Part shown: positions 1 through 10,712 of the stretch, piece by piece | How the letters are laid out: each line of letters opens with the position of its first letter | How positions within the stretch are numbered: the stretch's first letter is position 1 | The notes under the pieces: generated by a model | The model's input: the letters and a program-made list of their open reading frames with translations, nothing else | What the model was told of the DNA's origin: nothing | The model's database searches: none | From: Verrucomicrobiota bacterium | Lineage (GTDB): Bacteria; Verrucomicrobiota; Verrucomicrobiia; Chthoniobacterales; UBA10450 | Reading direction: 5' to 3' | NCBI GenBank assembly: GCA_003219175.1 | Contig: QHPU01000044.1 | Location: 62,001 to 126,000, forward strand | DNA length: 64,000 nt | Translations under genes and position numbers: made by a program

Positions 1-71
1 GTAGATTCCCGCCGAGCGGGCGTTTCCGGAGAGACATGTTTCCGCATGTCCAGCGGAAGCGCGTCCTCCCG

Positions 72-1686
72 TTACTCTGCGCTACTTCCCATCACGCGCG
101 GGCGCAGTTTTTCGAAGGTTGAGTCGAGCTCGTCAACGCGTTCGACCAATTGCTGGTAATGTGCGCGCTGTGCCGTGCAGAAAGCGGTGAGGGGTTGGAT
201 AGCGGCGTTGATTTCGCCGTAGAACAAATCGATCGCGTGCGAGATCTGATTCTCGATCGCGGCCACGAGTTCAGTCCGTGTCGCGTCCATTTGTTGGGCG
301 TAAACACGCAGAATTTTCCCGCGCTGCCGTCTTGCCAGAAACGTTCCAATAATCGCGGCGGAAGCCGCCAGCACACCGGTGACATCTGCGACGGCCGCGC
401 TACTCATCGCTGCGACCAGTGCTACCAGACCACCCGCTGCCGCTACGCCCGCCGGAATCCGGAGCCGATCCGACGTTTCCCGAAATATTGTTCCCATTTG
501 TTCTGCAATGACATCTCCGCCACTTCGCTCGGCCAGGGCCAGCTGAATCGATTGCAACAACTCCCGCCGTTGTCGGGCAAAATCTGGCGGGGTGCGCGGC
601 GCCTGCGTTTTCACTCCGCCGCCAAAATGCGTTTCGATCATGTCCTGCAGTTGTGGCCAGATGCCCCGCAAATCGGTTTCAAGCAGCTGGATAGCGTTTT
701 CGATTTGGGGCTGGACCACCTCTCGAAGCTTCGTTTCCATTTCGTCCTGCAAATCACGCCGCCAATAATCGCGTCGCCAGATCATATTCACCGTGGTCCA
801 GAACGTCAGTTTGTTCTCGAGGAAACGCATTCCTTGGGCCGCGCAATCGCGACAAGCCTGGTCGATGCCGCGCACAAAACCGTGGACCTGCCGCAGCGTT
901 TGCTCTTTCCGTGCTTGCAGAGAATGGATCAGACGCTCGACGCGTTCTTCGTCCTGATTGATAACGCGAAAAGCTTCGCGCACTTCTGCTGCGATCTCGT
1001 GCAAAACAACCTGCGCGGTTTGCCAGGCCGAACGCAACTTGAGCGCATGCGCACTCGCGTCTGCCATGATCAAATCGATGTGCTCCTCCAAAGGAGCAAT
1101 TTCACTCTTTTCCTCAAGGCTGGCAGCGTTCGGCGCACCCGTGCGCGCGAGTAACGCCTGACGCGCGGAAACCGCAAAGATAGGTGGTATGGTTCCGAGC
1201 TTTTGCAGTGCGGTATCCTGTAGATGACGGCGAATCACCGCGATCTCCCCCGCCTCGCGCAAATCAGCCTGTTGTAAAACAAAAACGATATTTTTCAACC
1301 AACGCTTTTGCACGAAGGCGAGAAAATCCCACGCCGATTGCGTCCAGGGATTGATCACAGAAAAAACAAAGAGCACGAGATCGGCACGCGGGACGAATTC
1401 CTCGGTGATGCGCTGGTGTTCCGCGACCATGGTATTGGTGCCGGGAGTATCGACGACGTTGAAGTTGCGCAGGAAATCGATCGGCAGAAAACGCTCGATG
1501 AGTTGGGGTGAGACGTCGACCGTCTTTTCCACCTCGCCATGGCGAAAAATGCCGGATATCGGTAAGTAGGGCATGCAGTGTCTCCAATGAGGCGGAGTTG
1601 CGTTGCAAGTCGGCCCCGAGTCGGAGTAAGCGGATCAGTGCAGTTTCGAGGTTCGTTCGAAGCTGCAAATAATGATCGGCGATCAT
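72..1686 (-). pseudogene. Dynamin-family GTPase, frameshifted; P-loop segment missing
   Basis: 500-aa ORF has VVDTPGTN (G3) and VLQQADLRE (G4 region) plus C-terminal hydrophobic stretch, but no GxxxxGKS/T. N-terminal helical part (MIADHYLQLRTNLETALIRLLRLGADLQRNSASLETLHALLTDI) is in another frame of the 161-aa ORF. Confidence 0.6.
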
Positions 1687-1696
1687 GCCGGCGAGA

Positions 1697-2488
1697 TTAG
1701 GTGCTGGGCGATGCGGCGACGGACGGCGAGGGCGTGGCTGCGGGTGCAACCGGCTTGGGCGTTGGCGGCGGTATTGGTGTCTGAAGTTTCAACAATTCCG
1801 AAACGGTGACGAACTTGAATCCTTTCGCTTCCAGCTCTGTCAAGGTCGCCGGCATGGCCTGGATGGTTTGCGCGTGGATATCGTGGGCTAGGACGATCGA
1901 CCCCGGACGGGTTTCTTTCAAAATTCGGCTGCTAACAACATTCGGACCCGGATTTTTCCAATCGAGCGGATCGACTTCCCACAAAATAATTTCGTAACCG
2001 AGCTCGTCGTGAATGAAACGTTTTTGGTGCGCGGTAACGGAACCATAGGGCGGACGAAATAAAGTAGGTTGCGAACCAATAGCGCTCCTAATGGCCTCTT
2101 CCGTGCGTTGGATCTGACTGCGCACGTTCTCGTCGGTCATTTTCGCCAGGTTCGGATGCGACCAGGTGTGATTCCCGATCTCGTGGCCTTCGCGGACCGC
2201 GCGTTGAAGGATTTCAGGATGCTCTGCCGCATTTTCTCCAATCACAAAAAAGGTCACGTGGATATGGTGTTCTGCCAGTAAATCGAGCAGACGCGGCGTT
2301 AACTTTTGGTGTGGGCCGTCGTCAAAAGTGAGAGCGATGTAGGGACCATCGACACGAACTGAGCTGATTGTTATCTTTGGTTCCGGCTTGGGCGGCGTTT
2401 TCGTTTTTGTGGGCGAAGGCGAGGGTTGCTGCGCCCATAAAGTGGTCGCGGGAATGAGAAAAAACAGGGCGCTGAATTTTCGCAACAT
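1697..2488 (-). CDS. Polysaccharide deacetylase (NodB-like), secreted
   Basis: ALTFDDGPH, HVTFFVIGENA, GHEIGNHTWSHPNL, FRPPYG motifs; signal peptide from internal Met MLRKFSALFFLIPATTLWA. Confidence 0.9.
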   Translation of the reverse strand: MLRKFSALFFLIPATTLWAQQPSPSPTKTKTPPKPEPKITISSVRVDGPYIALTFDDGPHQKLTPRLLDLLAEHHIHVTFFVIGENAAEHPEILQRAVREGHEIGNHTWSHPNLAKMTDENVRSQIQRTEEAIRSAIGSQPTLFRPPYGSVTAHQKRFIHDELGYEIILWEVDPLDWKNPGPNVVSSRILKETRPGSIVLAHDIHAQTIQAMPATLTELEAKGFKFVTVSELLKLQTPIPPPTPKPVAPAATPSPSVAASPST

Positions 2489-2698
2489 GAGTCCAGGAAG
2501 AGCGACAGATTGCCCTATTTTTGCGGGCATACAAGTGCGCTAGTGTCTTATGAAGATCGGATTGGATAGACTTTGCCGAGGGCGATGCAAGGCCGATTTT
2601 TGGCAACTAATCTGCTGCGCTGAGAAACGGGGATCGACGTTGGGGGAATGGAGCTTCGGCGGGAGGCCGAGAGGCCACACTAACGCCGAGATCGCTTG

Positions 2699-4579
2699 AT
2701 GAATATTCTTCTTGTCGAAGACCAGGACGACAGCCGGCAGGCGCTAAGCCGGTTAATCGCAATGCGCGGCCACAACGTGACGCAGGTCGCTACCGCGGAG
2801 GAAGCTGAGCGCGCTCTGACGACCGAAAGGTTCCCATTCCTTATCCTCGACTGGGTATTGCCGGGGAAAAGCGGTGTTGATTTGTGTCGCGAGTTGCGAG
2901 CCCGGCACTACGGCGACGAAATGTTCATTCTGCTGGTGACGGCGAAAGCCGACCACGCTGACCTCGAGATGGCGCTAGAGGCCGGGGCCAACGATTACCT
3001 CACCAAACCGATTGATCTGGCGTTGCTCAATGTGCGCCTCGCGGTCGCAGAGAGACAAATTCGTGATTTAACCGAACGCAATCAGGCGCGCGTCGCACTC
3101 CAACAATCGGCTCGAACGTTGACGGACATCCTCGAGAACACGACCGACGGGTTTTTTGTCTTGGATTATGCGTGGCGATTTACGTATGTGAATCCGCAGG
3201 CCGAGAGGTTGTTTGGCCGAGCCCGAACAGAACTTCTCGGCGGCGAACTTTGGCAGAAATTTCCGGAGCTTCAGAACACGCCTTTCGAGGAGAATTATCG
3301 GAAGGTGATGGCGAACCAAACGCCGGCGGAGTTTGAAGCACGCGAGCCAAATGGCACGACCAGATGGTTTGAAGTTCATGCCTATCCGAGCGGTGGCGGG
3401 GTGTCGGCATTCTTTCGCGATGTGACCGAACGCAAGCGCGCGGAAGATGATCGGCTTACCAAAGGCAAAATCGAGTCGCTGGGGACCCTGGCCGGCGGTA
3501 TTGCCCATGACCTGAATAACATTTTGACGGTAATTTCCGGCAACATCGGTCTCGCCCAGCTTGAAGCGCCGTCGGAAGAAAAAAATCTTCTCGGCTGTCT
3601 GGCAAAAGCATCACAAGCGGCGCAGGAAGCCGCCCACATGTCGAGTCAGCTGCTGACCTTTTCCAAAGGCGGTTCGCCGGTGAAGAAGATTGTGCGCATG
3701 TCCGAGTTGTTGGCGAAATCGGCCCATTTCTCACTGCATGGCTCGAACTTGCGCGCGGAAATGGATATTCCCCCTGACCTTTGGACAACCGAGGTCGATC
3801 CCACCCAAATCGAGCAAGTGATCAACGCTCTTATGATCAATGCGCGCGAAGTGATGCCGTCCGGAGGAACAGTGGATATTTCGGCGCGCAATGTTGAGTT
3901 GGAAAACAAACCGGGCGCCGTCCTGCCCGGCGGCCGTTATATAAAAGTAGCGATCGCAGATCACGGCAACGGTGTTCCATCTGACATCGCGACGAAGATT
4001 TTCGATCCCTATTTCACAACCAAGCCGGTGAGCAGCGGACTCGGACTTTCGATTAGCTTTTCTATCGTCAAGAAACACGGCGGTATGTTGCATCTGGAGC
4101 AATCGTCGCCGTGCGGAGCGGTCTTCTCCTTTTATCTTCCAGCAGCCCGGGGGGAACCGGCGGTGATAAAGCCGATGGGCAACGGTCCTGGGATGCCATC
4201 TCCGCTGCAACGGATCCTTGTTATGGACGATGAGGAAGGAATTCGTGAACTCACCTCGCAGTTGCTTAATACACTCGGTTACGAAGTAACGGTCGTCACC
4301 GATGGCGTCGAAGCGATCAACACTTACGAACGCGCCATGCGCCGGGGCGAAAATTTCCAGGCCGTGATTTTGGACGCCACCATCCGTGGCGGCATGGGCG
4401 GACTGGCGACTATCGCGCGATTGCGTAACATTGATCCCAGCGTTGTTGCCATTATTTGCAGCGGTTATTCGGACGAGGCGGCGCTGGCGGAGTTCCTGCA
4501 ATATGGATTCCGCGGGGCGTTGCCGAAGCCATTTACCCGACGCGACCTGGCCGACGTGCTGCAGCGCGCCTGCGGCTGA
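2699..4579 (+). CDS. Hybrid sensor kinase: receiver-PAS-HisKA-HATPase-receiver
   Basis: Receiver N-terminus (NILLVEDQDDSRQAL), PAS, GGIAHDLNNILTVISG H-box, GLGLSISFSIVKKHGG, C-terminal receiver RILVMDDEE. Confidence 0.92.
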   Translation: MNILLVEDQDDSRQALSRLIAMRGHNVTQVATAEEAERALTTERFPFLILDWVLPGKSGVDLCRELRARHYGDEMFILLVTAKADHADLEMALEAGANDYLTKPIDLALLNVRLAVAERQIRDLTERNQARVALQQSARTLTDILENTTDGFFVLDYAWRFTYVNPQAERLFGRARTELLGGELWQKFPELQNTPFEENYRKVMANQTPAEFEAREPNGTTRWFEVHAYPSGGGVSAFFRDVTERKRAEDDRLTKGKIESLGTLAGGIAHDLNNILTVISGNIGLAQLEAPSEEKNLLGCLAKASQAAQEAAHMSSQLLTFSKGGSPVKKIVRMSELLAKSAHFSLHGSNLRAEMDIPPDLWTTEVDPTQIEQVINALMINAREVMPSGGTVDISARNVELENKPGAVLPGGRYIKVAIADHGNGVPSDIATKIFDPYFTTKPVSSGLGLSISFSIVKKHGGMLHLEQSSPCGAVFSFYLPAARGEPAVIKPMGNGPGMPSPLQRILVMDDEEGIRELTSQLLNTLGYEVTVVTDGVEAINTYERAMRRGENFQAVILDATIRGGMGGLATIARLRNIDPSVVAIICSGYSDEAALAEFLQYGFRGALPKPFTRRDLADVLQRACG

Positions 4580-4650
4580 TTTAGGAGACGCCGTCGGCGT
4601 CCCTACGGAAAGGTGGTCGTTACCTGATCAGTCCGTGCTATGACAGCCGG

Positions 4651-5109
4651 CTAACTTTTGCGCAATTTTTCCAGCGCGGCTATGAGCGGCTCCGGGCCGC
4701 CCTCAATGTAACCAAAGAAATTGGCGACTCGTTTCCCATCCGGGGTCAACACGATCGTGGTCGGGAAACCTTCGACGTCATATTCATTCGCCAGTTGCAT
4801 ATTCTGCTTTCGGACGGTGTCGCTCTGGGGCTTTGCGCGCGGGAAATCGAGCTCCACCAAAATCAGGTTCTTGGCGGCGTAATCCTGGAACTGCGGTTTT
4901 GCAAAAATCTCGGCCTGCATGCGTTTGCAGTAACCGCACCAATCCGAGCCGGTAAACTCGAGCAGGACCAGCTTATTGTCCGATTTCGCCTTGGCTTTGG
5001 CTGCGTTGTAGTCTGTTAGCCAGGTGATATCGGCGTGAGCGAACCCGCACGAAATCAAAAAGAGACAGCTCAGGAAGAATAGTTTCTTCACGTCACAAGA
5101 TTCCGCCAA
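4651..5109 (-). CDS. Thioredoxin-fold secreted protein
   Basis: FTGSDWCGYCKRMQAEIF redox motif, signal peptide, FPTTIVLTPDG cis-Pro region. Confidence 0.85.
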   Translation of the reverse strand: MAESCDVKKLFFLSCLFLISCGFAHADITWLTDYNAAKAKAKSDNKLVLLEFTGSDWCGYCKRMQAEIFAKPQFQDYAAKNLILVELDFPRAKPQSDTVRKQNMQLANEYDVEGFPTTIVLTPDGKRVANFFGYIEGGPEPLIAALEKLRKS

Positions 5110-5161
5110 AGAAGCGGCTTGCGCAACTCTACTCGGTTCCCTCTGCCTTGGAAGAAGGGAG

Positions 5162-5190
5162 AAGCCCGGCGCGGCAAAAACGCCGGGCTT
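5162..5190. terminator. Perfect 10-bp inverted repeat, possible transcription terminator
   Basis: aagcccggcg / cgccgggctt separated by 9 nt, between convergence-free genes 4651..5109 and 5203..5484; short T tract only. Confidence 0.4.
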
Positions 5191-5202
5191 TCACCAGAAA
5201 TT

Positions 5203-5484
5203 CTATCGGATATGCCCGGAGACGAGCTTGGTCATCTCGAACATGCTCACCTGACTCTTGCCGTTGAAAACGGGACGAAGCGCGTCATCGGCATTAATCT
5301 GGGTTCGTTTCTTTTTATCCTGACAACCGTGTTTCTTAATGTAGTCCCACAGTTTTTTCGTGAGCTCGGAACGCGGGAGCGGTTTCGAGCCAACGATGGC
5401 AGAGAGTTTTTCATCAGGCTGGACGGGGCGCATGAATGCGGCGTTCGGCTTGCGTTTGGACTTTTTAGCTTTGGTTTTCGGCAT
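5203..5484 (-). CDS. SWIB/MDM2-domain small basic protein
   Basis: ELTKKLWDYIKKHGCQDKKKRTQINADDALRPVFNGKSQVSMFEMTKLVSGHI matches SWIB fold pattern with Lys-rich N-terminus. Confidence 0.85.
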   Translation of the reverse strand: MPKTKAKKSKRKPNAAFMRPVQPDEKLSAIVGSKPLPRSELTKKLWDYIKKHGCQDKKKRTQINADDALRPVFNGKSQVSMFEMTKLVSGHIR

Positions 5485-5555
5485 GACCGCTGATTAAAAC
5501 CGAAGCAACGAGCAGGGCAATAAGATTTTTTGCCTTGGAGAAATTAATTTTTCCC

Positions 5556-6716
5556 CTAGAGACGCCGGACGGCGAGCGCAGCAATATCATCCGGGGGCAC
5601 GACGTGGGAGGGCGTCGGGGCAGGTTGATGCAAGAAATCCCGCAGAAAGGACTGGGCGTTGCCCGGCGCGCAGCGTAATTGTTTCGCGATGTGGGCGGGT
5701 GCGAGCCGGCGGTCGTCGCCTTCGTCAACGCCATACAAACCATCGGTGTAGAGAAGGAACAAATCGCCGCCGCGCAGTTCCATCTCTGTTTCGGTAAAAC
5801 GAGAGGTCGCGACGAGACCAAGCGGCGGCGAGGTCGACGCGATCGATTCGGTGGCGCCATTGCCTCGTGCTATCAGCAGGGGTGGATGACCCGCGCCCAC
5901 AATGCTGCCGGCGCCCCTCTTCATATCGAGCGCGACGCACATTGCGGTCATGAATGAGCGCGCTCCGAGGATGCTGCGAAAATCGCGATCCACCGCATGC
6001 ATGATTCCCGACGGGGTATCATTTTCGCCATTGGCGTGGTGAAAAAGTAATTTCGCCAGCGTCGTCAGCAAGGCGGCGGCCGCGCCGTGCCCAGTAGCAT
6101 CAGCGATCCAAAACAGCATGCGGCCGTCGCGCATTCGGAGCCATCCGTAAATGTCGCCCCCCACCTGAATGACTGGCCGATAAAAGGCGGCGACTTCCCA
6201 GCCTGGAAACTCTGGAGGCTTTGCGGGAATGAGCGAACGTTGTGTACGTTGCGCCGCTTCGAGGTCCTGCTCGAGGTTTCCCCGCCATGCTTCCAACTCT
6301 TCGTTTTGTTTGAGCAATTGTTCGCGCATTGAACGCAGACGCAGTTGCGTCTCGATGCGCGCGCGCAATACCTCGGGGTGAATGGGCTTGGTGACGAAAT
6401 CATCTGCTCCCGCCCGAAGACACAGCACTTCGCTTTCTTCGCCACCGTGACCGGTGAGCATGATGGTCGGAATCTGCGCGATTGCCGGAGACGGATTGGC
6501 CCGAATTTGTTTTGAGACATCGGCGCCATCAAGCCCGGGCATGTCGTAGTCCAGGAGGAGAAGGCAGGGTGGCTGTTTGCGCACAAACGCGAGCGCTTCT
6601 TCGCCACTCTCCGCTTCGGCGCATGAATATCCCGCAGCAGTTAATGTTCGTACCAGCAACCGCCGGCTCGCGCGATCGTCGTCAACCACCAGAATCGGAT
6701 TGTCCTCGCTAGTCAT
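5556..6716 (-). CDS. Response regulator with SpoIIE-type PP2C phosphatase output
   Basis: Receiver ILVVDDDRASRRLLVR; phosphatase VGGDIYGWLRM, IADATGHGAAAALL, DDIAALAVRR. Confidence 0.92.
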   Translation of the reverse strand: MTSEDNPILVVDDDRASRRLLVRTLTAAGYSCAEAESGEEALAFVRKQPPCLLLLDYDMPGLDGADVSKQIRANPSPAIAQIPTIMLTGHGGEESEVLCLRAGADDFVTKPIHPEVLRARIETQLRLRSMREQLLKQNEELEAWRGNLEQDLEAAQRTQRSLIPAKPPEFPGWEVAAFYRPVIQVGGDIYGWLRMRDGRMLFWIADATGHGAAAALLTTLAKLLFHHANGENDTPSGIMHAVDRDFRSILGARSFMTAMCVALDMKRGAGSIVGAGHPPLLIARGNGATESIASTSPPLGLVATSRFTETEMELRGGDLFLLYTDGLYGVDEGDDRRLAPAHIAKQLRCAPGNAQSFLRDFLHQPAPTPSHVVPPDDIAALAVRRL

Positions 6717-6768
6717 TCCTTAAAAATAGAATCGTAAGACGATCCTGTGTGACATGTATTGCTGAAAC

Positions 6769-6794
6769 GATACATCATGGTGATACATCATGGT
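6769..6794. repeat. 13-bp perfect tandem direct repeat GATACATCATGGT x2
   Basis: Read directly: gatacatcatggt gatacatcatggt, in the region between divergent genes. Confidence 0.85.
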
Positions 6795-6882
6795 GTTGCA
6801 ATTATCGAAGCGCGCGCGCTTTTGAATTGTCAGTATATTAAGGTTGAATTAGAAAAGGGGCGGGTTCGTCGAATCGATTCTT

Positions 6883-7257
6883 ATGAAATGCTTACCGTGG
6901 CTCGTGTTTCTTGCTGGCTTTGCTTTTGTTTCATGCGCAGATAATGAGCCGCCGGTCCGTCATCGTGTGGCCCGTTATCCAAACGCGCCAGAAGAGCCGA
7001 TCACGCAACCCTACAATCCAAACCAGCCGCCTCCGCCACCGCAGACGACGGAAGAAAACGCGCCGCCAGAAGCCTCGGCTTCGCCGGCAGCGCGGACGAC
7101 CAAAGGCGATCTGCCGTACGGTATTCCGGTTCCGAATAAGCCTGGATTTGTGACCAGTCCTTACGCACCGAATCAGGGCTACGTCGACGTTCGTGGGTTT
7201 CCGCCGGGCACCGAAGTAAAAGATCCCTACACGAACAAAATCTTTCTCGTACCGTAA
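6883..7257 (+). CDS. Pro-rich lipoprotein-like hypothetical protein
   Basis: [24 protein letters not shown] lipobox-like start; Pro/Gln-rich body. Confidence 0.65.
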   Translation: MKCLPWLVFLAGFAFVSCADNEPPVRHRVARYPNAPEEPITQPYNPNQPPPPPQTTEENAPPEASASPAARTTKGDLPYGIPVPNKPGFVTSPYAPNQGYVDVRGFPPGTEVKDPYTNKIFLVP

Positions 7258-7536
7258 CGTCGCTAAGGTTCTGCCCGATCGGTTCGGGTGGGCGACTTGA
7301 TACTCGCCCAGTTAGGGCTTCTCATTTGCCTGCCGGTCGCCGAGCGAATTCGGATGACTTGACTAGGAGCGGCAGTTGCCAAGCCGCCGGCCCTCGTGTT
7401 GCCTCGAGGTGACCTCAATGACGATGAAAAATCGACACAATTGTCTCATAAAACGGTTTGCCATTGCTGGACAAGCGCGCCGGATATCGGCATGATTCCT
7501 CCTCCCAGATTTGGGCGATTGGGGATTCGAAAGCAC

Positions 7537-8883
7537 ATGGAACTTCGGGTTAAACGCGCACCTCATATCGACACGGAAATCACTGTGCCGGGAGACAAGA
7601 GTATTTCTCATCGCGCCGCCATTATTGCCGCTCTCTCGAATGGGATTTGCCGGCTAAACGGATTTCTCATGGGCGATGATTGTCTGCGAACCGTGAATGC
7701 TTTGCGCGCTCTCGGTATTCGTATCGATGAACCGGAACCGGACACGATTGTCGTTCATGGAAAAAAACGCGTCCTCAATCCGCCGACCGATGAAATTAAT
7801 TGCGGCAATTCCGCAACCACGATGCGGCTGATGACGGGATTACTCGCCGGCCAAACATTCGAAAGCCGGCTGGTTGGCGATGCTTCGCTTTCCAAGCGCC
7901 CAATGGGGCGCGTTATCGCGCCGTTGCAGCGGATGGGCGCAAACATTACGGGGGAAGGTCCTGATGACACTCCGCCCCTGCGCATTCGTGGCGGGTCGCT
8001 GCGCGGCATTCGCTACGAGATGCCACTTCCGAGCGCGCAGGTGAAAAGCGCGATTCTGCTGGCCGGTCTCTTCGCCAAAGGCAAGACCTCAGTCATCGAG
8101 GAGACGCAGACGCGCGATCACACCGAGCGCATGCTGCGGTATTTTTTCGTGCGCACGACGCGCGATGAAAACGGAACCATCTCGATTTTTGGCGATCAAG
8201 TTCCCGAATCGCGCGACTTCCGCATCCCTGGCGATCTTTCCTCCGCGACTTATTGGCTTGCCGCTGCGGCGGCGCAGCCCGCCGGCCACCTCCTCGTTCG
8301 CAACGTCGGTTTGAATACCACCCGCACCCCAGTGCTCGGCGTGCTCGTGCGAATGGGCGCGCAAGTGCGGGAAGCGATTGAAGGTGTCGACCAACTCGAA
8401 CCGCACGGCATCGTGGAAGTGACCGGCGCTACGTTAAAAGGAACGGTCATTCAAGGGAAAGAAGTCGCGCAATTGCTCGACGAGCTTCCGGTGCTGGCTG
8501 TGGCTGGCGCGCTCGCTAATGGCACGACCATTATTCGTCAGGCCCAGGAATTACGGGTGAAAGAAACCGATCGGATTGCTGCCATCGCGCACAATTTGCG
8601 AGTGATGGGCGCGCAAGTGATTGAGCTTAGCGACGGGCTCGAGATTCACGGCCCCGCCCCGTTACGTGGCGGTCGCGTTGCCAGTTGTGGTGATCATCGC
8701 ATCGCTATGGCATTTGCCGTCGCAGGCCTTTTCGCAGATGGCGAAACCATCGTGCAGGAGGCCGAGTGCGTGGAAATTTCCTACCCCGGTTTCAAAGGCG
8801 CGCTCGAAAAATTTATGACTCCGAAGCGCGGTCCGGGAAGCACACCGGTAATTGGTTCGCTCTCGCTCGCCCCGGCAGAGTGA
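7537..8883 (+). CDS. aroA: 3-phosphoshikimate 1-carboxyvinyltransferase
   Basis: PGDKSISHRAAIIAALSNG, GNSATTMRLMTGLLAG, DLSSATYWLAAAA, RVKETDRIAA, DHRIAMAFAVAGL. Confidence 0.97.
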   Translation: MELRVKRAPHIDTEITVPGDKSISHRAAIIAALSNGICRLNGFLMGDDCLRTVNALRALGIRIDEPEPDTIVVHGKKRVLNPPTDEINCGNSATTMRLMTGLLAGQTFESRLVGDASLSKRPMGRVIAPLQRMGANITGEGPDDTPPLRIRGGSLRGIRYEMPLPSAQVKSAILLAGLFAKGKTSVIEETQTRDHTERMLRYFFVRTTRDENGTISIFGDQVPESRDFRIPGDLSSATYWLAAAAAQPAGHLLVRNVGLNTTRTPVLGVLVRMGAQVREAIEGVDQLEPHGIVEVTGATLKGTVIQGKEVAQLLDELPVLAVAGALANGTTIIRQAQELRVKETDRIAAIAHNLRVMGAQVIELSDGLEIHGPAPLRGGRVASCGDHRIAMAFAVAGLFADGETIVQEAECVEISYPGFKGALEKFMTPKRGPGSTPVIGSLSLAPAE

Positions 8884-9101
8884 TAGTTGCTTGTCATGTT
8901 CGCGTGTCATCCTGAACCCGAACGCTTTCGGGATTCGGGGCCTCACGAACTCCATGGTCTATGTAGACTATCTGGTGTGATCCGCCACTGTAGGTGAGAT
9001 CTCTCGCGTCCGCTTGGGATAACAGTCGGGTTTATTCCAAGGCCTCGGTCGGACTGACGCTGCGCTTGCTTCCCTGCAATTTCCAATGAAGAACACCCTG
9101 T

Positions 9102-9749
9102 ATGTCGTCTCATCGCATCGTTGCCATCGACGGCCCCGCTGCTTCCGGTAAGAGCAGTGTTGCCCTTGCTCTGGCACGGCGGCTCGGATTTTCCTATGTC
9201 AATTCCGGCGCGATGTACCGTGCGGTGACATGGCATGTCTTGCAGCACAGCGTGGATGTACGCGAACCCGCCGCCGTTGTCGCCAAACTCGAACAATCAA
9301 CGATCGTTTGTGAACTCGTCGACAACCAATCGCGAATCTTAATTGATGATCACGATCCCACTTCACATTTGCGGGATGACAATGTGAACCGTGCCGTCTC
9401 GATCGTGAGCAGCATCCCGCGCGTTCGCCAGATTTTGGTCGCCCGGATGCGCGAATGCGCAAAGGCAAACAACGTCGTCATGGAAGGGCGTGACATCGGC
9501 TCGGTCGTTTTTCCGGAAACGCCGTTCAAGTTTTATATCGACGCATCGCCGGAAGTGCGGGTGCAACGTCGACAGGCCGAAGGCCAGCGCGATGAAATCG
9601 CCGCGCGGGATCGCGCCGATTCTTCGCGCGCGGCGTCACCACTCATCGTCGCGCCTGACGCCGAATTGATCGATACTTCCGCCCTCACGATCGACGGCGT
9701 GGTCAACGAGATCATACGCCGGCTCAAACAAAAAGGACTCCCGATTTAG
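9102..9749 (+). CDS. cmk: Cytidylate kinase
   Basis: AIDGPAASGKSSVALALARRLGFSYVNSGAMYRAVTW; VMEGRDIGSVVFP. Confidence 0.97.
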   Translation: MSSHRIVAIDGPAASGKSSVALALARRLGFSYVNSGAMYRAVTWHVLQHSVDVREPAAVVAKLEQSTIVCELVDNQSRILIDDHDPTSHLRDDNVNRAVSIVSSIPRVRQILVARMRECAKANNVVMEGRDIGSVVFPETPFKFYIDASPEVRVQRRQAEGQRDEIAARDRADSSRAASPLIVAPDAELIDTSALTIDGVVNEIIRRLKQKGLPI

Positions 9750-9853
9750 CGTTCTAACAATTTAACGATTACCGATGCGTGGCCCCCCTTTCTCGAAAAT
9801 ACTAGCCCGGCTCGGACCTCTATGATTTCAATACGTCATCGGCTGCACTTGCC

Positions 9854-10477
9854 GTGAACTTTTACTATTGGCTGGGCTACTGGCTTTCACGTTTGCTCGC
9901 GAAAATCTTTTTCCGATTCCGCATTTTGCATCGGGAGCGAATGATCCAGAACGGGCCCGTGATTCTGGCGATGAATCATCAAAGCTTTTTCGATCCGCCG
10001 CTGGCCGGGAACGCATCGGATCGCGCGATTTTTTTTCTCGCCCGCAGGACGCTGCTCGACCATTGGTTTTGGGGGTGGTTGCTGCCAAAGTTAAATGTCA
10101 TTTCGGTTGAGCAGGAGGGTAGCGATCGCAGTGCCCTCAAGGCATTGATTCGAACTCTGCGAGCGGGGGAAGCGACGTTGGTGTTTCCGGAGGGCGCGCG
10201 CACTCTCAATGGCAATTTGCAGCCGGCCCAGCCCGGTCTTGGTCTGGTCATCGCTAAAACGCTCGCCCCGGTGGTTCCGATGCGCATCTTTGGCGCGCAC
10301 GAAGCATGGCCTCGTGGCAGCAACAAAATCCGGCTTTGTCCCATTACCATTGTTGTTGGACATCCGATTTTTTTTAGCGAAACGGACATCGCGGATCGCG
10401 GAAAAGGGATGTATCAAAGATTAAGCGAGCGGGTAATGAACGAAATCGCCAAGTTAACGATCAATGGAAACGACTAA
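9854..10477 (+). CDS. 1-acyl-sn-glycerol-3-phosphate acyltransferase (PlsC family)
   Basis: NHQSFFDPPL (NHxxxxD motif) and FPEGART motif; GTG start after cmk. Confidence 0.9.
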   Translation: MNFYYWLGYWLSRLLAKIFFRFRILHRERMIQNGPVILAMNHQSFFDPPLAGNASDRAIFFLARRTLLDHWFWGWLLPKLNVISVEQEGSDRSALKALIRTLRAGEATLVFPEGARTLNGNLQPAQPGLGLVIAKTLAPVVPMRIFGAHEAWPRGSNKIRLCPITIVVGHPIFFSETDIADRGKGMYQRLSERVMNEIAKLTINGND

Positions 10478-10661
10478 GGGTTCGAACAAGGAAGAGCGAA
10501 TTTCGATGGGCGCGTTCACCGCCATGATCGCGATCGTAGTTGGCCTTATTGTCGTCGCAGTCTACGCCAACTGGCAGAATCTGCATCGCGATGAGAGTGA
10601 AACAATGACCGTCACTCGAATCACACCAACTCCTTCGGCATCTGCTTCACCGACGCCCTGA
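10464..10661 (+). CDS. Small single-TM hypothetical protein
   Basis: Overlaps plsC end; TM segment FTAMIAIVVGLIVVAVYANW. Confidence 0.55.
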   Translation: METTKGSNKEERISMGAFTAMIAIVVGLIVVAVYANWQNLHRDESETMTVTRITPTPSASASPTP

Positions 10662-10712
10662 ATGGCATAGTGCGAACTTGAGGAAATGCCTGTTTATCTA
10701 CCGCAATAATCT

